Source of the DNA: JAWLCG01 sp041687295
GTDB taxonomy: Bacteria; Planctomycetota; Phycisphaerae; SM23-33; FEN-1343
Length of the DNA stretch: 16,163 nt
Assembly (NCBI GenBank): GCA_041687295.1
Contig: JAWLCG010000074.1
Span: forward strand, 1-16,163
Direction of reading: 5' to 3'
The position numbers and the translations under genes are program-made. Below the pieces are notes generated by a model. The model was not told the origin of the DNA. It saw only the letters and a list, made by a program, of their open reading frames with translations, and did not search any database. Positions 1 to 7,336 of the stretch are shown here, piece after piece. Position 1 is the stretch's first letter, and every line of letters starts with the position of its first letter.

Positions 1-20
1 CGACCGGTAAGGATACCTGG

Positions 21-50
21 CCCCGGATTCGTCGGGGCAGATCAGGGAGG
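21..50 (+). promoter_or_regulatory. Flagellin leader hairpin with GGA motifs and strong Shine-Dalgarno
   Basis: CCCCG (21-25) can pair with CGGGG (33-37), leaving GATTCGT in the loop with a GGA at 25-27. A second pair of GGA triplets overlaps the Shine-Dalgarno sequence (46-48 and 49-51). A GGA-bearing hairpin plus a GGA over the ribosome binding site is the arrangement by which CsrA represses flagellin translation in Bacillus. Its use here is inference only. Confidence 0.3.
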
Positions 51-55
51 ATGCC

Positions 56-1492
56 ATGTCGCGTATCAACACGAATATCGCCTCGTTGCGGGCGATGACC
101 CGGCTGAACAACACGAACAACGTCATGCAGACCCACCTGCAGCGGCTCAGCAGCGGTCTGCGGATCAACTCGGGCAAGGACGACCCCGCCGGCCTGATCG
201 CCAGCGAGAATCTCCGCTCGGAGATGGCCGGCATCAGCCAGGCCATCGGCAACTCCACCCGCGCCAGCTCGGTCATCGCCACGGCCGAGGGTGCCCTCAA
301 CGAGGTCGGCGCCCTGCTGCTGGACATCAAGGGGCTGATCAACGCCTCGGCCAACGAGGGTGGCTTGGCCCCCGAAGAGATCAAGGCCAACCAGCTGCAG
401 ATCGACTCGGCCATCAGCAGCATCAACCGCATCGCCAACACGACGGCCTTCGAGGGCGTCAAGCTGCTCAACGGGCAGATGGACTTCACCCTCTCGGGCG
501 TGAACACCGCCCAGATCCACGACCTGCGGGTCGACGAGGTCCGCTTCGGCACCGCCTCCAGCGTGGCCGCCACGATCACGGTGGACACTGTGGCCGAGAA
601 GGGCCAGCTCCGCTACCTCGGCGGCACGGCCACCACCGACGTCTCGCTGGAGATCAGCGGCGTGGACGGCCAGGAGGTCTTCAACTTCAAGAGCGGCGCG
701 ACCCGCGATGAGATCGCCGCCGCCATCAACCAGAGCACCGACGTCACCGGCATCCGCGCCATCAGCAGCGGCGACGTCAACGGCGCGACCTCCGGCATCG
801 TGTTCGAGACGGTCGGCTACGGCTCCAAGCGGTTCGTCAGCGTCGAGACCCGCTCGGGCACCTTTGCCGTCGAGGACATGGCCGCCACGGCCGCCAAGCG
901 CGACCTGGGCGCCGACGCCAGCGTCTCGGTCAACGGCGTGACGGCCGTTACCGACGGCCTGGACATCCAGATCAACGGCCCGACGATGAACTTCGAGGCC
1001 ACGCTGGACGCGACCCTCAACGTCGCCGCCAGCACCTCCACCTTCACCGTCACCGGCGGCGGGGCCCAGTTCCAGCTTGGACCGGCCGTCAACGCCCAGC
1101 AGCAGGCCATCATCGGCCTGGAGAACATCGCCGCCCATCGCCTGGGCACCAGCACCAACGGCTACCTGAGCCAGGTCACCACCGGCGGCGCCAAGAGCAT
1201 CATCGACGCCAACTACCAGACGGCCGACAAGATCGTCTCGGACGCCATCAAGCAGGTGGCCAACCTCCGCGGGCGGCTCGGGGCGTTCCAGAAGAACGTC
1301 CTGGAGACCAACATCAACAGCCTCAACGTCGCCCTCGAGAACGTCACCGCCAGCGAGTCGGCCATCCGCGACGCCGATTTCGCCAAGGAAACTGCCGCCC
1401 TGACCCGGGCGCAGATCCTGACGCAGGCGGGCACCAACGTGTTGGCCATCGCCAACAGTGCCCCCCAGAACGTGCTGGCGCTGCTGGGTTAG
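56..1492 (+). CDS. fliC: Flagellin
   Basis: Structural subunit of the flagellar filament, exported by the flagellar type III system and polymerised outside the cell. The 478-residue product has the conserved N-terminal D0/D1 helices (about 1-140, including LQRLSSGLRINSGKDDPAGL near 28-47) and the C-terminal D1/D0 helices (about 385-478, with NINSLNVALENVTASESAIR and the end NVLALLG). The variable middle part (about 150-340) contains a flagellin hook IN-type motif near 198-236 and is rich in Thr, Val and Ala. I see no Cys and no Trp, as is common in flagellins. The ATG is preceded by AGGGAGG at 44-50, five bases upstream, which fixes the start. A strong terminator follows at 1546-1585, so the gene is probably transcribed alone. 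The family assignment is secure; which flagellin paralogue it is cannot be told. Confidence 0.97.
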   Translation: MSRINTNIASLRAMTRLNNTNNVMQTHLQRLSSGLRINSGKDDPAGLIASENLRSEMAGISQAIGNSTRASSVIATAEGALNEVGALLLDIKGLINASANEGGLAPEEIKANQLQIDSAISSINRIANTTAFEGVKLLNGQMDFTLSGVNTAQIHDLRVDEVRFGTASSVAATITVDTVAEKGQLRYLGGTATTDVSLEISGVDGQEVFNFKSGATRDEIAAAINQSTDVTGIRAISSGDVNGATSGIVFETVGYGSKRFVSVETRSGTFAVEDMAATAAKRDLGADASVSVNGVTAVTDGLDIQINGPTMNFEATLDATLNVAASTSTFTVTGGGAQFQLGPAVNAQQQAIIGLENIAAHRLGTSTNGYLSQVTTGGAKSIIDANYQTADKIVSDAIKQVANLRGRLGAFQKNVLETNINSLNVALENVTASESAIRDADFAKETAALTRAQILTQAGTNVLAIANSAPQNVLALLG

Positions 1493-1545
1493 TCCGGGGT
1501 GGTCCGCCCTGAGCGGGCCATTCGGGTGCTGCCAGCATCTTGATA

Positions 1546-1585
1546 GGCCGCGGGTCCTGGCTAGGGACCCGCGGCCGATTTTTTT
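1546..1585 (+). terminator. Intrinsic terminator after flagellin
   Basis: A perfect 12-bp stem, GGCCGCGGGTCC (1546-1557) with GGACCCGCGGCC (1565-1576), closes a 7-nt loop. GA and seven T residues (1579-1585) follow. It lies 54 nt after the flagellin stop codon and separates it from the next gene on the same strand. Confidence 0.93.
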
Positions 1586-1594
1586 CTGACGGCA

Positions 1595-1610
1595 GGCCGG
1601 GAGTCCGGCC
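1595..1610 (+). repeat. Short hairpin before the radical SAM gene
   Basis: GGCCGG (1595-1600) pairs with CCGGCC (1605-1610) around a GAGT loop. It lies between the flagellin terminator and the start of the next gene, in a 49-nt space with no convincing promoter. Its role is unknown. Confidence 0.4.
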
Positions 1611-1634
1611 GGGGCGAGACTGGGGACGCCGTTC

Positions 1635-3200
1635 ATGCGTGTGAAGTTGATCCTGCCGGCGCTGACCGAGGCGCATTCGTCATTCTTTCGGCCCATCAAG
1701 TACTCGCTGTTTCCGCCGCTGGGCCTGGCGACGCTGGCGGCGTACCTTGCTCCGGCCGACGAGGTGACGCTGACCGACGAGCACGTCGAGCCGGTCGCGC
1801 TGGACGACGAGCCGGAACTGGTCGCCATCGAGGCCTACGTCACCAGCGCCCACCGGGCCTATGCCCTGGCCGACCACTACCGCGCGCGGGGTGCCCACGT
1901 CTGCCTGGGCGGCCTGCACCCGACGGCCCGGCCCGACGAGGCAGCCCGCCACGCCGACACCGTTTTCCTGGGCCCCGGCGAGGACACCTGGCCCGCCTTC
2001 CTGGACGACTTCCGCGCGGGCCGGGCCGCCCCGCGCTACCTCTCGAGCGTCCGCACCCTCGAGGGCGCCCCCCGCCCCCGCCGCGACCTGCTCCGCCGCG
2101 ACCGCTACCTCTGCCCCAACACGCTGGTCGTCTCGCGGGGCTGCGTGCACCGCTGCGAGTTCTGCTACAAGGAGTCGTTCTTCCGCGGAGGGCGGAGCTT
2201 CTACACGCTGGCCGTCGACGAGGCGCTGTCGCAGGTCGAGGCATTGCCGGGGCAGCACCTGTTCTTCCTGGACGACAACCTGTTCGCGGCGCCGGCCTTC
2301 GCCGAGTCGCTGTTCGAGGGCATGCGCGGCCTGGGACGGCTGTGGCAGGGGGCGGCCACGGTCGAGGCGGTGCTGCGGCCCGGGCTGCTCGAGCGGGCCG
2401 TCGAGGCGGGCCTGCGGAGCCTGTTCATCGGCTTTGAGACCCTCAGCGAGAGCTCGCTGCGGCAGGTGGGCAAGACGCACAACCTGGGTCACAGCTACGA
2501 GGCCGCCATCCGACGGCTGCACGACATGGGCGTGATGATCAACGCGAGCTTCGTCTTCGGCTTCGACGGCGACGGGCCGGACGTCTTCGATCGCACCGTC
2601 GACTGGGCTGTTGGACAGGGCTTGGAAACGGCCACCTTCCACATCCTGACCCCCTACCCCGGCACGCCGCTGCACGAGCGCCTGGAGGCCCAAGGCCGCA
2701 TCACCAGCCGAGACTGGGACCGCTACGACACCCGCCACACGGTCTACGAGCCGGTGGGCCTGTCCGCCGAGCAGCTCGAAGCGGGCTACTGGCGCGCCTA
2801 CGAGCGGTTCTACAGCTGGCGGGGCATCCTCCGCTCGGCCGGGACCAAGCCCGCCCTGCCCGACCGGCTGCGGCACGTGCTCTACAGCGGCGGGTGGAAG
2901 AAATTCGAGCCGCTCTGGGACCTGGTCGTCCGCCACGGCCGGCTGGGGCGGATGGTGCCGCTGCTGGAGTCGATCCTCGCCGGCTTCGGCCGATACGGCG
3001 CCGACGCCCGGGCCGAATCGTCCAGCGCCTGTAGGCCGCGTCGAGCGGAGCGAGGCCCGGCGGCGCGGAGGCTGGGCGGACCGAATGGGGCTGGCGATGA
3101 GTGTGCCGGGCCCCGGCCTGTGGGCCCTACGGTCGGCGGAACAGACGGCGGAGCAGCAGCTCTTCGCCGCTGCGGTTGCCCTCGATGGCGTGGCCGATGA
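1635..3200 (+). CDS. B12-binding-domain radical SAM protein, with a repeat-derived C-terminal tail
   Basis: Predicted radical SAM enzyme with an N-terminal cobalamin-binding-like Rossmann domain (about 1-135, with LGGLHPTARPDE near 91-102 and FLGPGED near 111-117). The SAM domain carries the 4Fe-4S motif CVHRCEFC (Cys170, Cys174, Cys177), FLDDN near 211-215, FIGFET near 264-269 and TPYPGTPL near 339-346. The substrate is unknown. The start ATG has a weak GGGGA at 1622-1626 upstream. Residues up to about 465 look native. From residue 466 the frame reads through a palindromic repeat pair (3031-3130) and gives a low-complexity Arg/Gly/Ala/Pro tail of about 56 residues. The frame then overlaps the convergent DUF962 gene by 74 nt. 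The original stop may have been lost through repeat insertion or a small frame change. The domain call is firm; the true C-terminus is doubtful. Confidence 0.87.
   Translation: MRVKLILPALTEAHSSFFRPIKYSLFPPLGLATLAAYLAPADEVTLTDEHVEPVALDDEPELVAIEAYVTSAHRAYALADHYRARGAHVCLGGLHPTARPDEAARHADTVFLGPGEDTWPAFLDDFRAGRAAPRYLSSVRTLEGAPRPRRDLLRRDRYLCPNTLVVSRGCVHRCEFCYKESFFRGGRSFYTLAVDEALSQVEALPGQHLFFLDDNLFAAPAFAESLFEGMRGLGRLWQGAATVEAVLRPGLLERAVEAGLRSLFIGFETLSESSLRQVGKTHNLGHSYEAAIRRLHDMGVMINASFVFGFDGDGPDVFDRTVDWAVGQGLETATFHILTPYPGTPLHERLEAQGRITSRDWDRYDTRHTVYEPVGLSAEQLEAGYWRAYERFYSWRGILRSAGTKPALPDRLRHVLYSGGWKKFEPLWDLVVRHGRLGRMVPLLESILAGFGRYGADARAESSSACRPRRAERGPAARRLGGPNGAGDECAGPRPVGPTVGGTDGGAAALRRCGCPRWRGR
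3031..3130. repeat. Inverted pair of GTAG-headed palindromes (REP/BIME-like)
   Basis: A plus-strand unit starts with GTAGGCC at 3031 and includes GGCCCGGC near 3054-3061. An inverted unit starts with GTAGGGCC on the minus strand at 3130 and also contains GGCCCGGC. The left unit closely matches the element at 15838-15868. A 5' GTAG followed by an imperfect palindrome is the known hallmark of REP elements mobilised by RAYT proteins. The pair overlaps the 3' ends of two convergent reading frames. Confidence 0.65.
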
Positions 3201-3363
3201 GCTGCAGTGCGTAGCCGCCGATGAACAGCACGCCCGCCCAGATCCAGCGGTCCATCACGGCCAGGGGGATGGCCGTCAGCGTGGCTGGGATGCCCACCAT
3301 GTGCAGCCAGAAGCTCACCGGGTGGCGGTGCCGGGCGAGCCAGTTGTCCAGGGCCCTTCGCAT
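3127..3363 (-). CDS. Small DUF962 (Mpo1-like) membrane protein
   Basis: A 78-residue protein of the DUF962/YGL010w family, whose yeast member Mpo1 is a 2-hydroxy fatty acid dioxygenase. The family signature is visible: HRHPVSFWLHMVGIP (12-26) and GHAIEGNRSGEE (57-68). His14, His21 and His58 are candidate metal ligands. Two hydrophobic segments (about 18-35 and 41-57) suggest membrane insertion. AGGAGA lies nine bases upstream of the ATG, and the start is 12 nt after the stop of the mlaE-like permease, so it is the last gene of that operon. Its TAG stop lies in the GTAG head of a palindromic repeat, and the end overlaps the antisense radical SAM frame. Bacterial DUF962 proteins of this size are common; the enzymatic activity here is inferred. 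Confidence 0.85.
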   Translation of the reverse strand: MRRALDNWLARHRHPVSFWLHMVGIPATLTAIPLAVMDRWIWAGVLFIGGYALQLIGHAIEGNRSGEELLLRRLFRRP

Positions 3364-3375
3364 GATCGCGTTCTC

Positions 3376-4194
3376 CTAGCCGAACAGGGGTCGCACGCCG
3401 TAGAGGGAGACGTAGATGGCGTTGAGCAGCACGTTGGCGAAGAAGTCCAGCGCCAGGATCACCATGCAGCTGGCGACGAAGCTCTCGGTGCACGCCCGCC
3501 CCACGCCGGCGGCGCCGGGGGCCGAGCGAAACGCCTTGTGGCAGCAGATCAGGGCGATGGCGGCCCCGAACAGCACGCTCTTGATCAGCCCGAGCGTCAC
3601 GTCGAACATCACGATCGCCTGGGCCGCGTGCCGCCAGTACTCCGCCCCGTTGATGTCGTAGACCATCACGCTGATGTAGTAGCCGCCCGCGATGCCCATC
3701 AAGTCGGCGTAGATCACCAGGAAGGGCCCCAGCACCGTGCAGGCGATGTACCGCGGCACGACGAGGTAGCGGATCGGGTCGGTGCCCATGGCCCGCAGGG
3801 CGTCGAGCTGCTCGGTGACCCGCATCGTGCCCAGCTCGGCGGCGAACGCGCCGCCGACCCGGCCGGCCAGCAGGATGCCCGCCAGCACCGGGCCCAGCTC
3901 GCGGACGACCGAGGTGTTCACGATCGCGCCCATCTGGCCTTCCAGGCCGGCGGCCTTGAACTGCGAGACGGCCTGCACGGCCAGCACCATGCCCACGAAT
4001 GCCCCGGTGATCATCACCACCGGCAGGCTGCGGGTGCCCACCTCGTAAAACTGGCGCATCAGCTGGCCCCAGCCGCTGCGGCGGGTCATCGCCACCGGCA
4101 GCACCCGGTGCACCCGCCAGGAGAAGCGCCAGAAGTCGCCGAACTCCTCCAGCCAGCCGATCGTACCCTTGCCCAGTGTCGCCAGTGCCTTCAT
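3376..4194 (-). CDS. mlaE: MlaE-family ABC transporter permease
   Basis: Inner-membrane permease of the MlaE/DUF140 family, which moves phospholipid or other lipids between membranes together with an MlaF-type ATPase and an MlaD (MCE) protein. The 272-residue length is usual. The core family motif is present at about 98-140 (RELGPVLAGILLAGRVGGAF, then AELGTMRVTEQLDALRAMGT). Hydrophobic segments lie near 56-78, 100-118, 150-178, 195-218 and 238-265. The ATG at 4194 is chosen because GAGGGA precedes it and homology begins there; the frame is open far upstream but that part overlaps the preceding gene. It follows the MqnD-like gene by 26 nt and precedes the DUF962 gene by 12 nt. No ATPase or MCE gene is in the window, so its partners must be elsewhere. 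Confidence 0.92.
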   Translation of the reverse strand: MKALATLGKGTIGWLEEFGDFWRFSWRVHRVLPVAMTRRSGWGQLMRQFYEVGTRSLPVVMITGAFVGMVLAVQAVSQFKAAGLEGQMGAIVNTSVVRELGPVLAGILLAGRVGGAFAAELGTMRVTEQLDALRAMGTDPIRYLVVPRYIACTVLGPFLVIYADLMGIAGGYYISVMVYDINGAEYWRHAAQAIVMFDVTLGLIKSVLFGAAIALICCHKAFRSAPGAAGVGRACTESFVASCMVILALDFFANVLLNAIYVSLYGVRPLFG

Positions 4195-4206
4195 GAGTCC
4201 CTCAAC

Positions 4207-4224
4207 GGGCGCTGCCCGCCCTAC
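4207..4224 (-). repeat. GTAG-headed mini-palindrome at the stop of the MqnD-like gene
   Basis: On the minus strand GTAGGGCGGGCAGCGCCCG runs through the TAG stop of the upstream gene. GGGCG (4207-4211 on the plus strand) pairs with CGCCC (4217-4221). The hairpin fills most of the 26-nt gap before the permease start and ends next to its Shine-Dalgarno sequence, so it could modulate coupling between the two genes. The same GTAGGGCRGGCA head occurs at the trpE stop. Confidence 0.5.
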
Positions 4225-5045
4225 ACAAAGTCCACCTCGGGGGCCTCGGGCATCAGGCCGGCCTCGACGCCGAGCTTCAGCAGCATCCGCAGGCCCGCCG
4301 TGCCCGCCTGGCCGGGGTCCAGGGCGAACTTGGTGACGTAGCGGTCGATGAAAGCCTCGACGTACTCCCGCTCCAGCTCGATCCGCTCGTCCATGAGCCG
4401 CTCCAGCACGGCCTCGCGATGCTCCAGCCCATGGCGGATGCTCGCTTCGACCCGCCAGGCCAGCTCGGCCACGACGGCGGGGCCCAGGTCCCGCCGCACC
4501 GCCAGCAGCCGAAGCGGCAGCGGCAGGTGCGTCCGGGCGTACCACCAGCGGCCCAGGTCCAGCACGGGCTCGAACTCCCAGTCCTCATAGGCCACCTGGG
4601 CCTCGTCGTCCAGCATGCCCGCGTCGACCTGGGCCTGCTCGACGGCCGGCAGGATCGCCTCGGCCGGCAGGATCGCGTGGGGCGGCTCGCGGGCGATCAG
4701 GTGCAGCAGCACCAGGCCCGTCGTCCGCTCGCCCGGCACGGCCACGATGCGGTAGGGCAGCTCCAGGGCGTTGAGCATCCGTTCCGAGACGATCACCGGC
4801 CCGCAGTCCAGCCCGTACCGCCCGCCGCAGCGCAGCGGCTGGTAGCGGCTCCGCGCCGCCAGCCAGGCCGGCACGCTCAGCACCGTCGCCTCCAGCTCGC
4901 CGTCGAAGGCCCCCGCGTCCAGCTCGCCGATGGGCCGGGTGACTAACTCGATGTCGTGCTCGCCGCCGGGGTCGCCCCCGCTCGACAGGCCGTCGAACAG
5001 GAACCCCTCGGCCGAGTCTCCGCTGTGCCCGATCCGTATCCGCAT
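4221..5045 (-). CDS. MqnD-family protein (1,4-dihydroxy-6-naphthoate synthase-like), active-site His replaced
   Basis: A 274-residue protein of the MqnA/MqnD type II periplasmic-binding-protein fold; MqnD converts cyclic dehypoxanthine futalosine to 1,4-dihydroxy-6-naphthoate in the futalosine menaquinone pathway. Visible landmarks are RIGHSGDSAEGFLFDGL at the N-terminus, RIVAVPGERTTGLVLL in the middle and DLGRWWYARTHLPLPLRLL near 163-181. There is no signal peptide, so it should be cytoplasmic. In MqnD the segment is AGLIIHEGQ, whose His is a proposed catalytic base; here it reads AGMLDDEAQ (142-150), with Asp at that position. It may be a diverged paralogue of altered or lost activity. GGGAG precedes the ATG at 5045; a GTG 12 nt further upstream is possible. 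It heads an operon with the permease and DUF962 genes, an unusual pairing. Confidence 0.8.
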   Translation of the reverse strand: MRIRIGHSGDSAEGFLFDGLSSGGDPGGEHDIELVTRPIGELDAGAFDGELEATVLSVPAWLAARSRYQPLRCGGRYGLDCGPVIVSERMLNALELPYRIVAVPGERTTGLVLLHLIAREPPHAILPAEAILPAVEQAQVDAGMLDDEAQVAYEDWEFEPVLDLGRWWYARTHLPLPLRLLAVRRDLGPAVVAELAWRVEASIRHGLEHREAVLERLMDERIELEREYVEAFIDRYVTKFALDPGQAGTAGLRMLLKLGVEAGLMPEAPEVDFV

Positions 5046-5075
5046 GGCCACTCCCACGCCGCTTGCACCTTCGGT

Positions 5076-5094
5076 CGGGACAGCCCCGGCCTAC
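5076..5094 (-). repeat. GTAG-headed short palindrome in the divergent region
   Basis: The minus strand reads GTAGGCCGGGGCTGTCCCG from 5094. CGGG (5076-5079) pairs with CCCG (5085-5088) around ACAGC. It resembles the head of the 15838 element and lies in the expected leader of the MqnD-like gene. It is short, so the family assignment is tentative. Confidence 0.35.
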
Positions 5095-5100
5095 TGTGCT

Positions 5101-5129
5101 ACCATACCCACCGGGGCCGGTCCAGGCAA
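5101..5129 (-). promoter_or_regulatory. Promoter for the mqnD-like/mlaE/DUF962 operon
   Basis: On the minus strand TTGCCT (5129-5124) and TATGGT (5106-5101) are separated by 17 nt, a sigma-70-like arrangement. The predicted start near 5094 leaves a leader of about 50 nt. The same -35 hexamer and spacing recur in front of purE. Confidence 0.5.
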
Positions 5130-5145
5130 GCCGACCGGGAAGCCT

Positions 5146-5175
5146 TTGACAGCCCCGCCCCCCGGCGGGTATGGG
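5146..5175 (+). promoter_or_regulatory. Promoter for the kelch-HAD-sirtuin operon
   Basis: A perfect -35 TTGACA (5146-5151) and TATGGG (5170-5175) are 18 nt apart. The predicted start near 5182 leaves a leader of about 70 nt before the ATG at 5251. It is divergent from the promoter at 5101-5129. Confidence 0.6.
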
Positions 5176-5250
5176 AGTGTCTCAGGATCAGGCCCCTGCC
5201 CCGCCGACAGCCATCCCCCGGCCCCGGGCCGGTTGCGAGGACCCGACACG

Positions 5251-6465
5251 ATGCGACGACTGCTTCTGACGAGCGGAATGCTCCTGCTGCTGACCGGCCT
5301 GGCCCAGGCTGGCTGGCGGATCGAGGCCAGACCCACCGGCCCCATGCGTCACGCCCGCGCCCGTCACGCGGCCGCCGCCCTGGCCGACGGGCGGGTGCTG
5401 GTCACCGGCGGGCTGGAGGTCCGCATGCTGCCGCTGCCGGGGCTGTTCGTGCTGCGTCCGGCCGAGGTTTTCGACCCCGCCCGCAACGCCTTCACGCCCA
5501 CCGCCGGGGCCATGGCCAGCCCCCGCTGGGACCACGTGGCCATCGAACTGCCCGACGGGCGGGTGCTCATCGCCGGCGGGCGGATCGACTTCGCCCGCAA
5601 CACCGGCCAGGCCACCGACTCGACGGAGATCTACGACCCCACCACCGACAGCTTCCGCCCCGGACCGAAGATGGGCACGCCCCGGGCACAATTCACCGCC
5701 ACCGTCCTGCCCGATGGGCGGGTGCTGCTGGCCGGCGGGACACTGGCGGAGGTGTTCGACCCGGCCACGGACACCATCGACCACTACATTCGCCTTCGGC
5801 AGCGGCGCACCGGCCACGGAGCCGAGCGGCTCAGCGACGGGCGGGTGCTGCTGGTCGGCGGCAGCGGGCAAGCGGCGGCGACGGCCGAGGTGGTCGACGT
5901 GGCCAAAGGCGTCAGCACGATGCTGGCCCTGACGCTGCAGCCGGGCGTGGACGACCTGGGCCTGGTTGTGATGGCCGACGACGAGGCGCTGGTCCTGGCC
6001 GGCAAGAGAGGCCGAACCGTCCAGCACGTTCAGGCGTTCTACCCCTGGCAGGACCGCTCGGTGGCCGTGCGGCCCGGGGCGATCCCCATCGAGGGCGGCG
6101 TGGGCGACATGGAGACGGCGGCCTGGGGGTCGCTGGTGCTGATCGCCGGCGGCGAGACCGACTGGGGCCGGCGCGACACGATCATCGACCGGGCCCGGCT
6201 GCTGCACGGCCCGACGGCGACGGTGCTGGCCGAGGGGCCCATGACCCGGCCTCGCGACGACATGGTCTCGGTCGAACTGGCCCCCACGGCCCAGGGCTGG
6301 CCCCGCCTGCTGCTGGCCGGCGGCCTGCGCCCCGACGAGGTGCTGGGGGAATTGCCCCAGCGCGACGCCGAAATTCTGACCCTGATTCCCACACCCGACC
6401 TGCCCGCGCCGGCCCGGCTGGCCCGCAGCGGCCTGGGGCGGGTGACCCTCACCGGAGGACGCTGA
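5251..6465 (+). CDS. Secreted kelch-like beta-propeller protein
   Basis: A 404-residue protein with a signal peptide: MRR, a hydrophobic core of Leu residues, then AQA with probable cleavage after residue 20. The rest is a series of kelch/galactose-oxidase-like blades. Each has a core such as DGRVLVTGG, DGRVLIAGG, DGRVLLAGG and DGRVLLVGG, often followed by a segment such as AEVFDPATDT or TEIYDPTTDS. Later, weaker blades are SLVLIAGGE and PRLLLAGGL. At least six blades can be counted. The first four share nearly the same DNA (GACGGGCGGGTGCT), which suggests internal duplication. No catalytic residues are recognisable, so a binding or structural role outside the cytoplasm is likely. GAGGA lies nine bases before the ATG; the frame is open upstream but homology and signal peptide begin here. 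It leads an operon. Confidence 0.85.
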   Translation: MRRLLLTSGMLLLLTGLAQAGWRIEARPTGPMRHARARHAAAALADGRVLVTGGLEVRMLPLPGLFVLRPAEVFDPARNAFTPTAGAMASPRWDHVAIELPDGRVLIAGGRIDFARNTGQATDSTEIYDPTTDSFRPGPKMGTPRAQFTATVLPDGRVLLAGGTLAEVFDPATDTIDHYIRLRQRRTGHGAERLSDGRVLLVGGSGQAAATAEVVDVAKGVSTMLALTLQPGVDDLGLVVMADDEALVLAGKRGRTVQHVQAFYPWQDRSVAVRPGAIPIEGGVGDMETAAWGSLVLIAGGETDWGRRDTIIDRARLLHGPTATVLAEGPMTRPRDDMVSVELAPTAQGWPRLLLAGGLRPDEVLGELPQRDAEILTLIPTPDLPAPARLARSGLGRVTLTGGR

Positions 6466-6467
6466 CC

Positions 6468-7328
6468 TTGACGCGGTACAAGCTGTTGGCTGTGGACCTG
6501 GACGGAACGCTCGTGGGCCCTGACCAGTGCGTAAGCCCCTCCCACGCCGAGGCCATGCGCCGCGCCAGGCAGGCCGGCCTGGCCGTCTGCCTCTGCACGG
6601 GCCGAGGCCCCACCGAGGCGGTCCCCGCCTGGCGCGAGTGCAACCTGCCGCTGCCGGCCGACCCGCTGATCGCCATCGGCGGCTCGATCATCGTCGAGGC
6701 CGACACGGGCCGAACGCTCCACATCGAGCCCATCGACCCCGACGCAGCCGTGGCGGTCTCGGCCCAGTGCGCCGAGATGGGCTACGCCGTCGTCGGCCTG
6801 GTCGACCGCTGGCGGTGGGGCTTCGACTACGTCCTGACCGAGGTGGGCAACCACCGGCAGATCTGGCGCGACTGGTTCGCCAAGCACGACTGCGAGGTCC
6901 GCACCGTGCCCGCCCTGAACCGCCAGGCCGACCTGCCCGACCTGCTCCGCCTGACGCTGCTGGTCGAGCCGGCCGACGCGCCGGCCGTCGAAGCCCGCAT
7001 CCGCCAGCGCTGGCAGGACCGGCTGGAGATCATCTCGATCCTGGCGCCCAACTACGGCATCCACGTGATCGAGCTGCACGCCGCCGGGGCCACCAAGTGG
7101 AGCGGCATCCAGTACGTCGCCGGGGGCCTGGGCGTTGGGGCCCGCGACGTGGTCGCCGTCGGCGACGACCTGAACGACCTGCCCATGATCACCCGCGCCG
7201 GCCTGGGCGTGGCCATGGGCAACGCCGCCCCCAGCGTCCGCGTCGCCGCCCGCCACACCATCGGTCGACACGACGAGGACGGCCTGGCGGACTTCGTGCG
7301 ACACCTGGTCGAGGGACGGTACGACTAG
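6468..7328 (+). CDS. HAD-superfamily (Cof-type, IIB) phosphatase
   Basis: A 286-residue cytoplasmic hydrolase of the haloacid dehalogenase superfamily, Cof/YidA-like branch, expected to remove phosphate from a small metabolite such as a sugar phosphate. Motif I is DLDGT (10-14, with nucleophile Asp10 and acid Asp12). Motif II is CTGRG (Thr). A Lys in GATKWSGIQYV probably serves as motif III. Motif IV is VGDDLNDLPM (Asp233, Asp234, Asp237). The middle part between motifs II and III is the C2-type cap. The start is the TTG at 6468, since GGAGG at 6454-6458 is nine bases upstream and the N-terminus fits the family. An open frame continues far upstream but only as a shadow of the kelch gene. The 2-nt gap to the kelch stop suggests translational coupling. 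The substrate is unknown. Confidence 0.9.
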   Translation: MTRYKLLAVDLDGTLVGPDQCVSPSHAEAMRRARQAGLAVCLCTGRGPTEAVPAWRECNLPLPADPLIAIGGSIIVEADTGRTLHIEPIDPDAAVAVSAQCAEMGYAVVGLVDRWRWGFDYVLTEVGNHRQIWRDWFAKHDCEVRTVPALNRQADLPDLLRLTLLVEPADAPAVEARIRQRWQDRLEIISILAPNYGIHVIELHAAGATKWSGIQYVAGGLGVGARDVVAVGDDLNDLPMITRAGLGVAMGNAAPSVRVAARHTIGRHDEDGLADFVRHLVEGRYD

Positions 7329-7336
7329 GAGCCCCC

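Noticed and set aside
1635..3030. Radical SAM enzyme as a flagellin-modifying enzyme because it follows flagellin
   Set aside because: A strong terminator separates them and the protein does not resemble the known flagellin methylase FliB; adjacency alone is not enough.
4195..4545. Upstream extension of the MlaE-like permease
   Set aside because: It overlaps the MqnD-like gene in another frame and lacks family similarity; the ATG at 4194 has a Shine-Dalgarno sequence.
4956..6467. Upstream extension of the HAD phosphatase frame
   Set aside because: This stretch is a shadow frame of the kelch gene, rich in Arg/Pro/Gly; the HAD fold and a good ribosome binding site begin at 6468.
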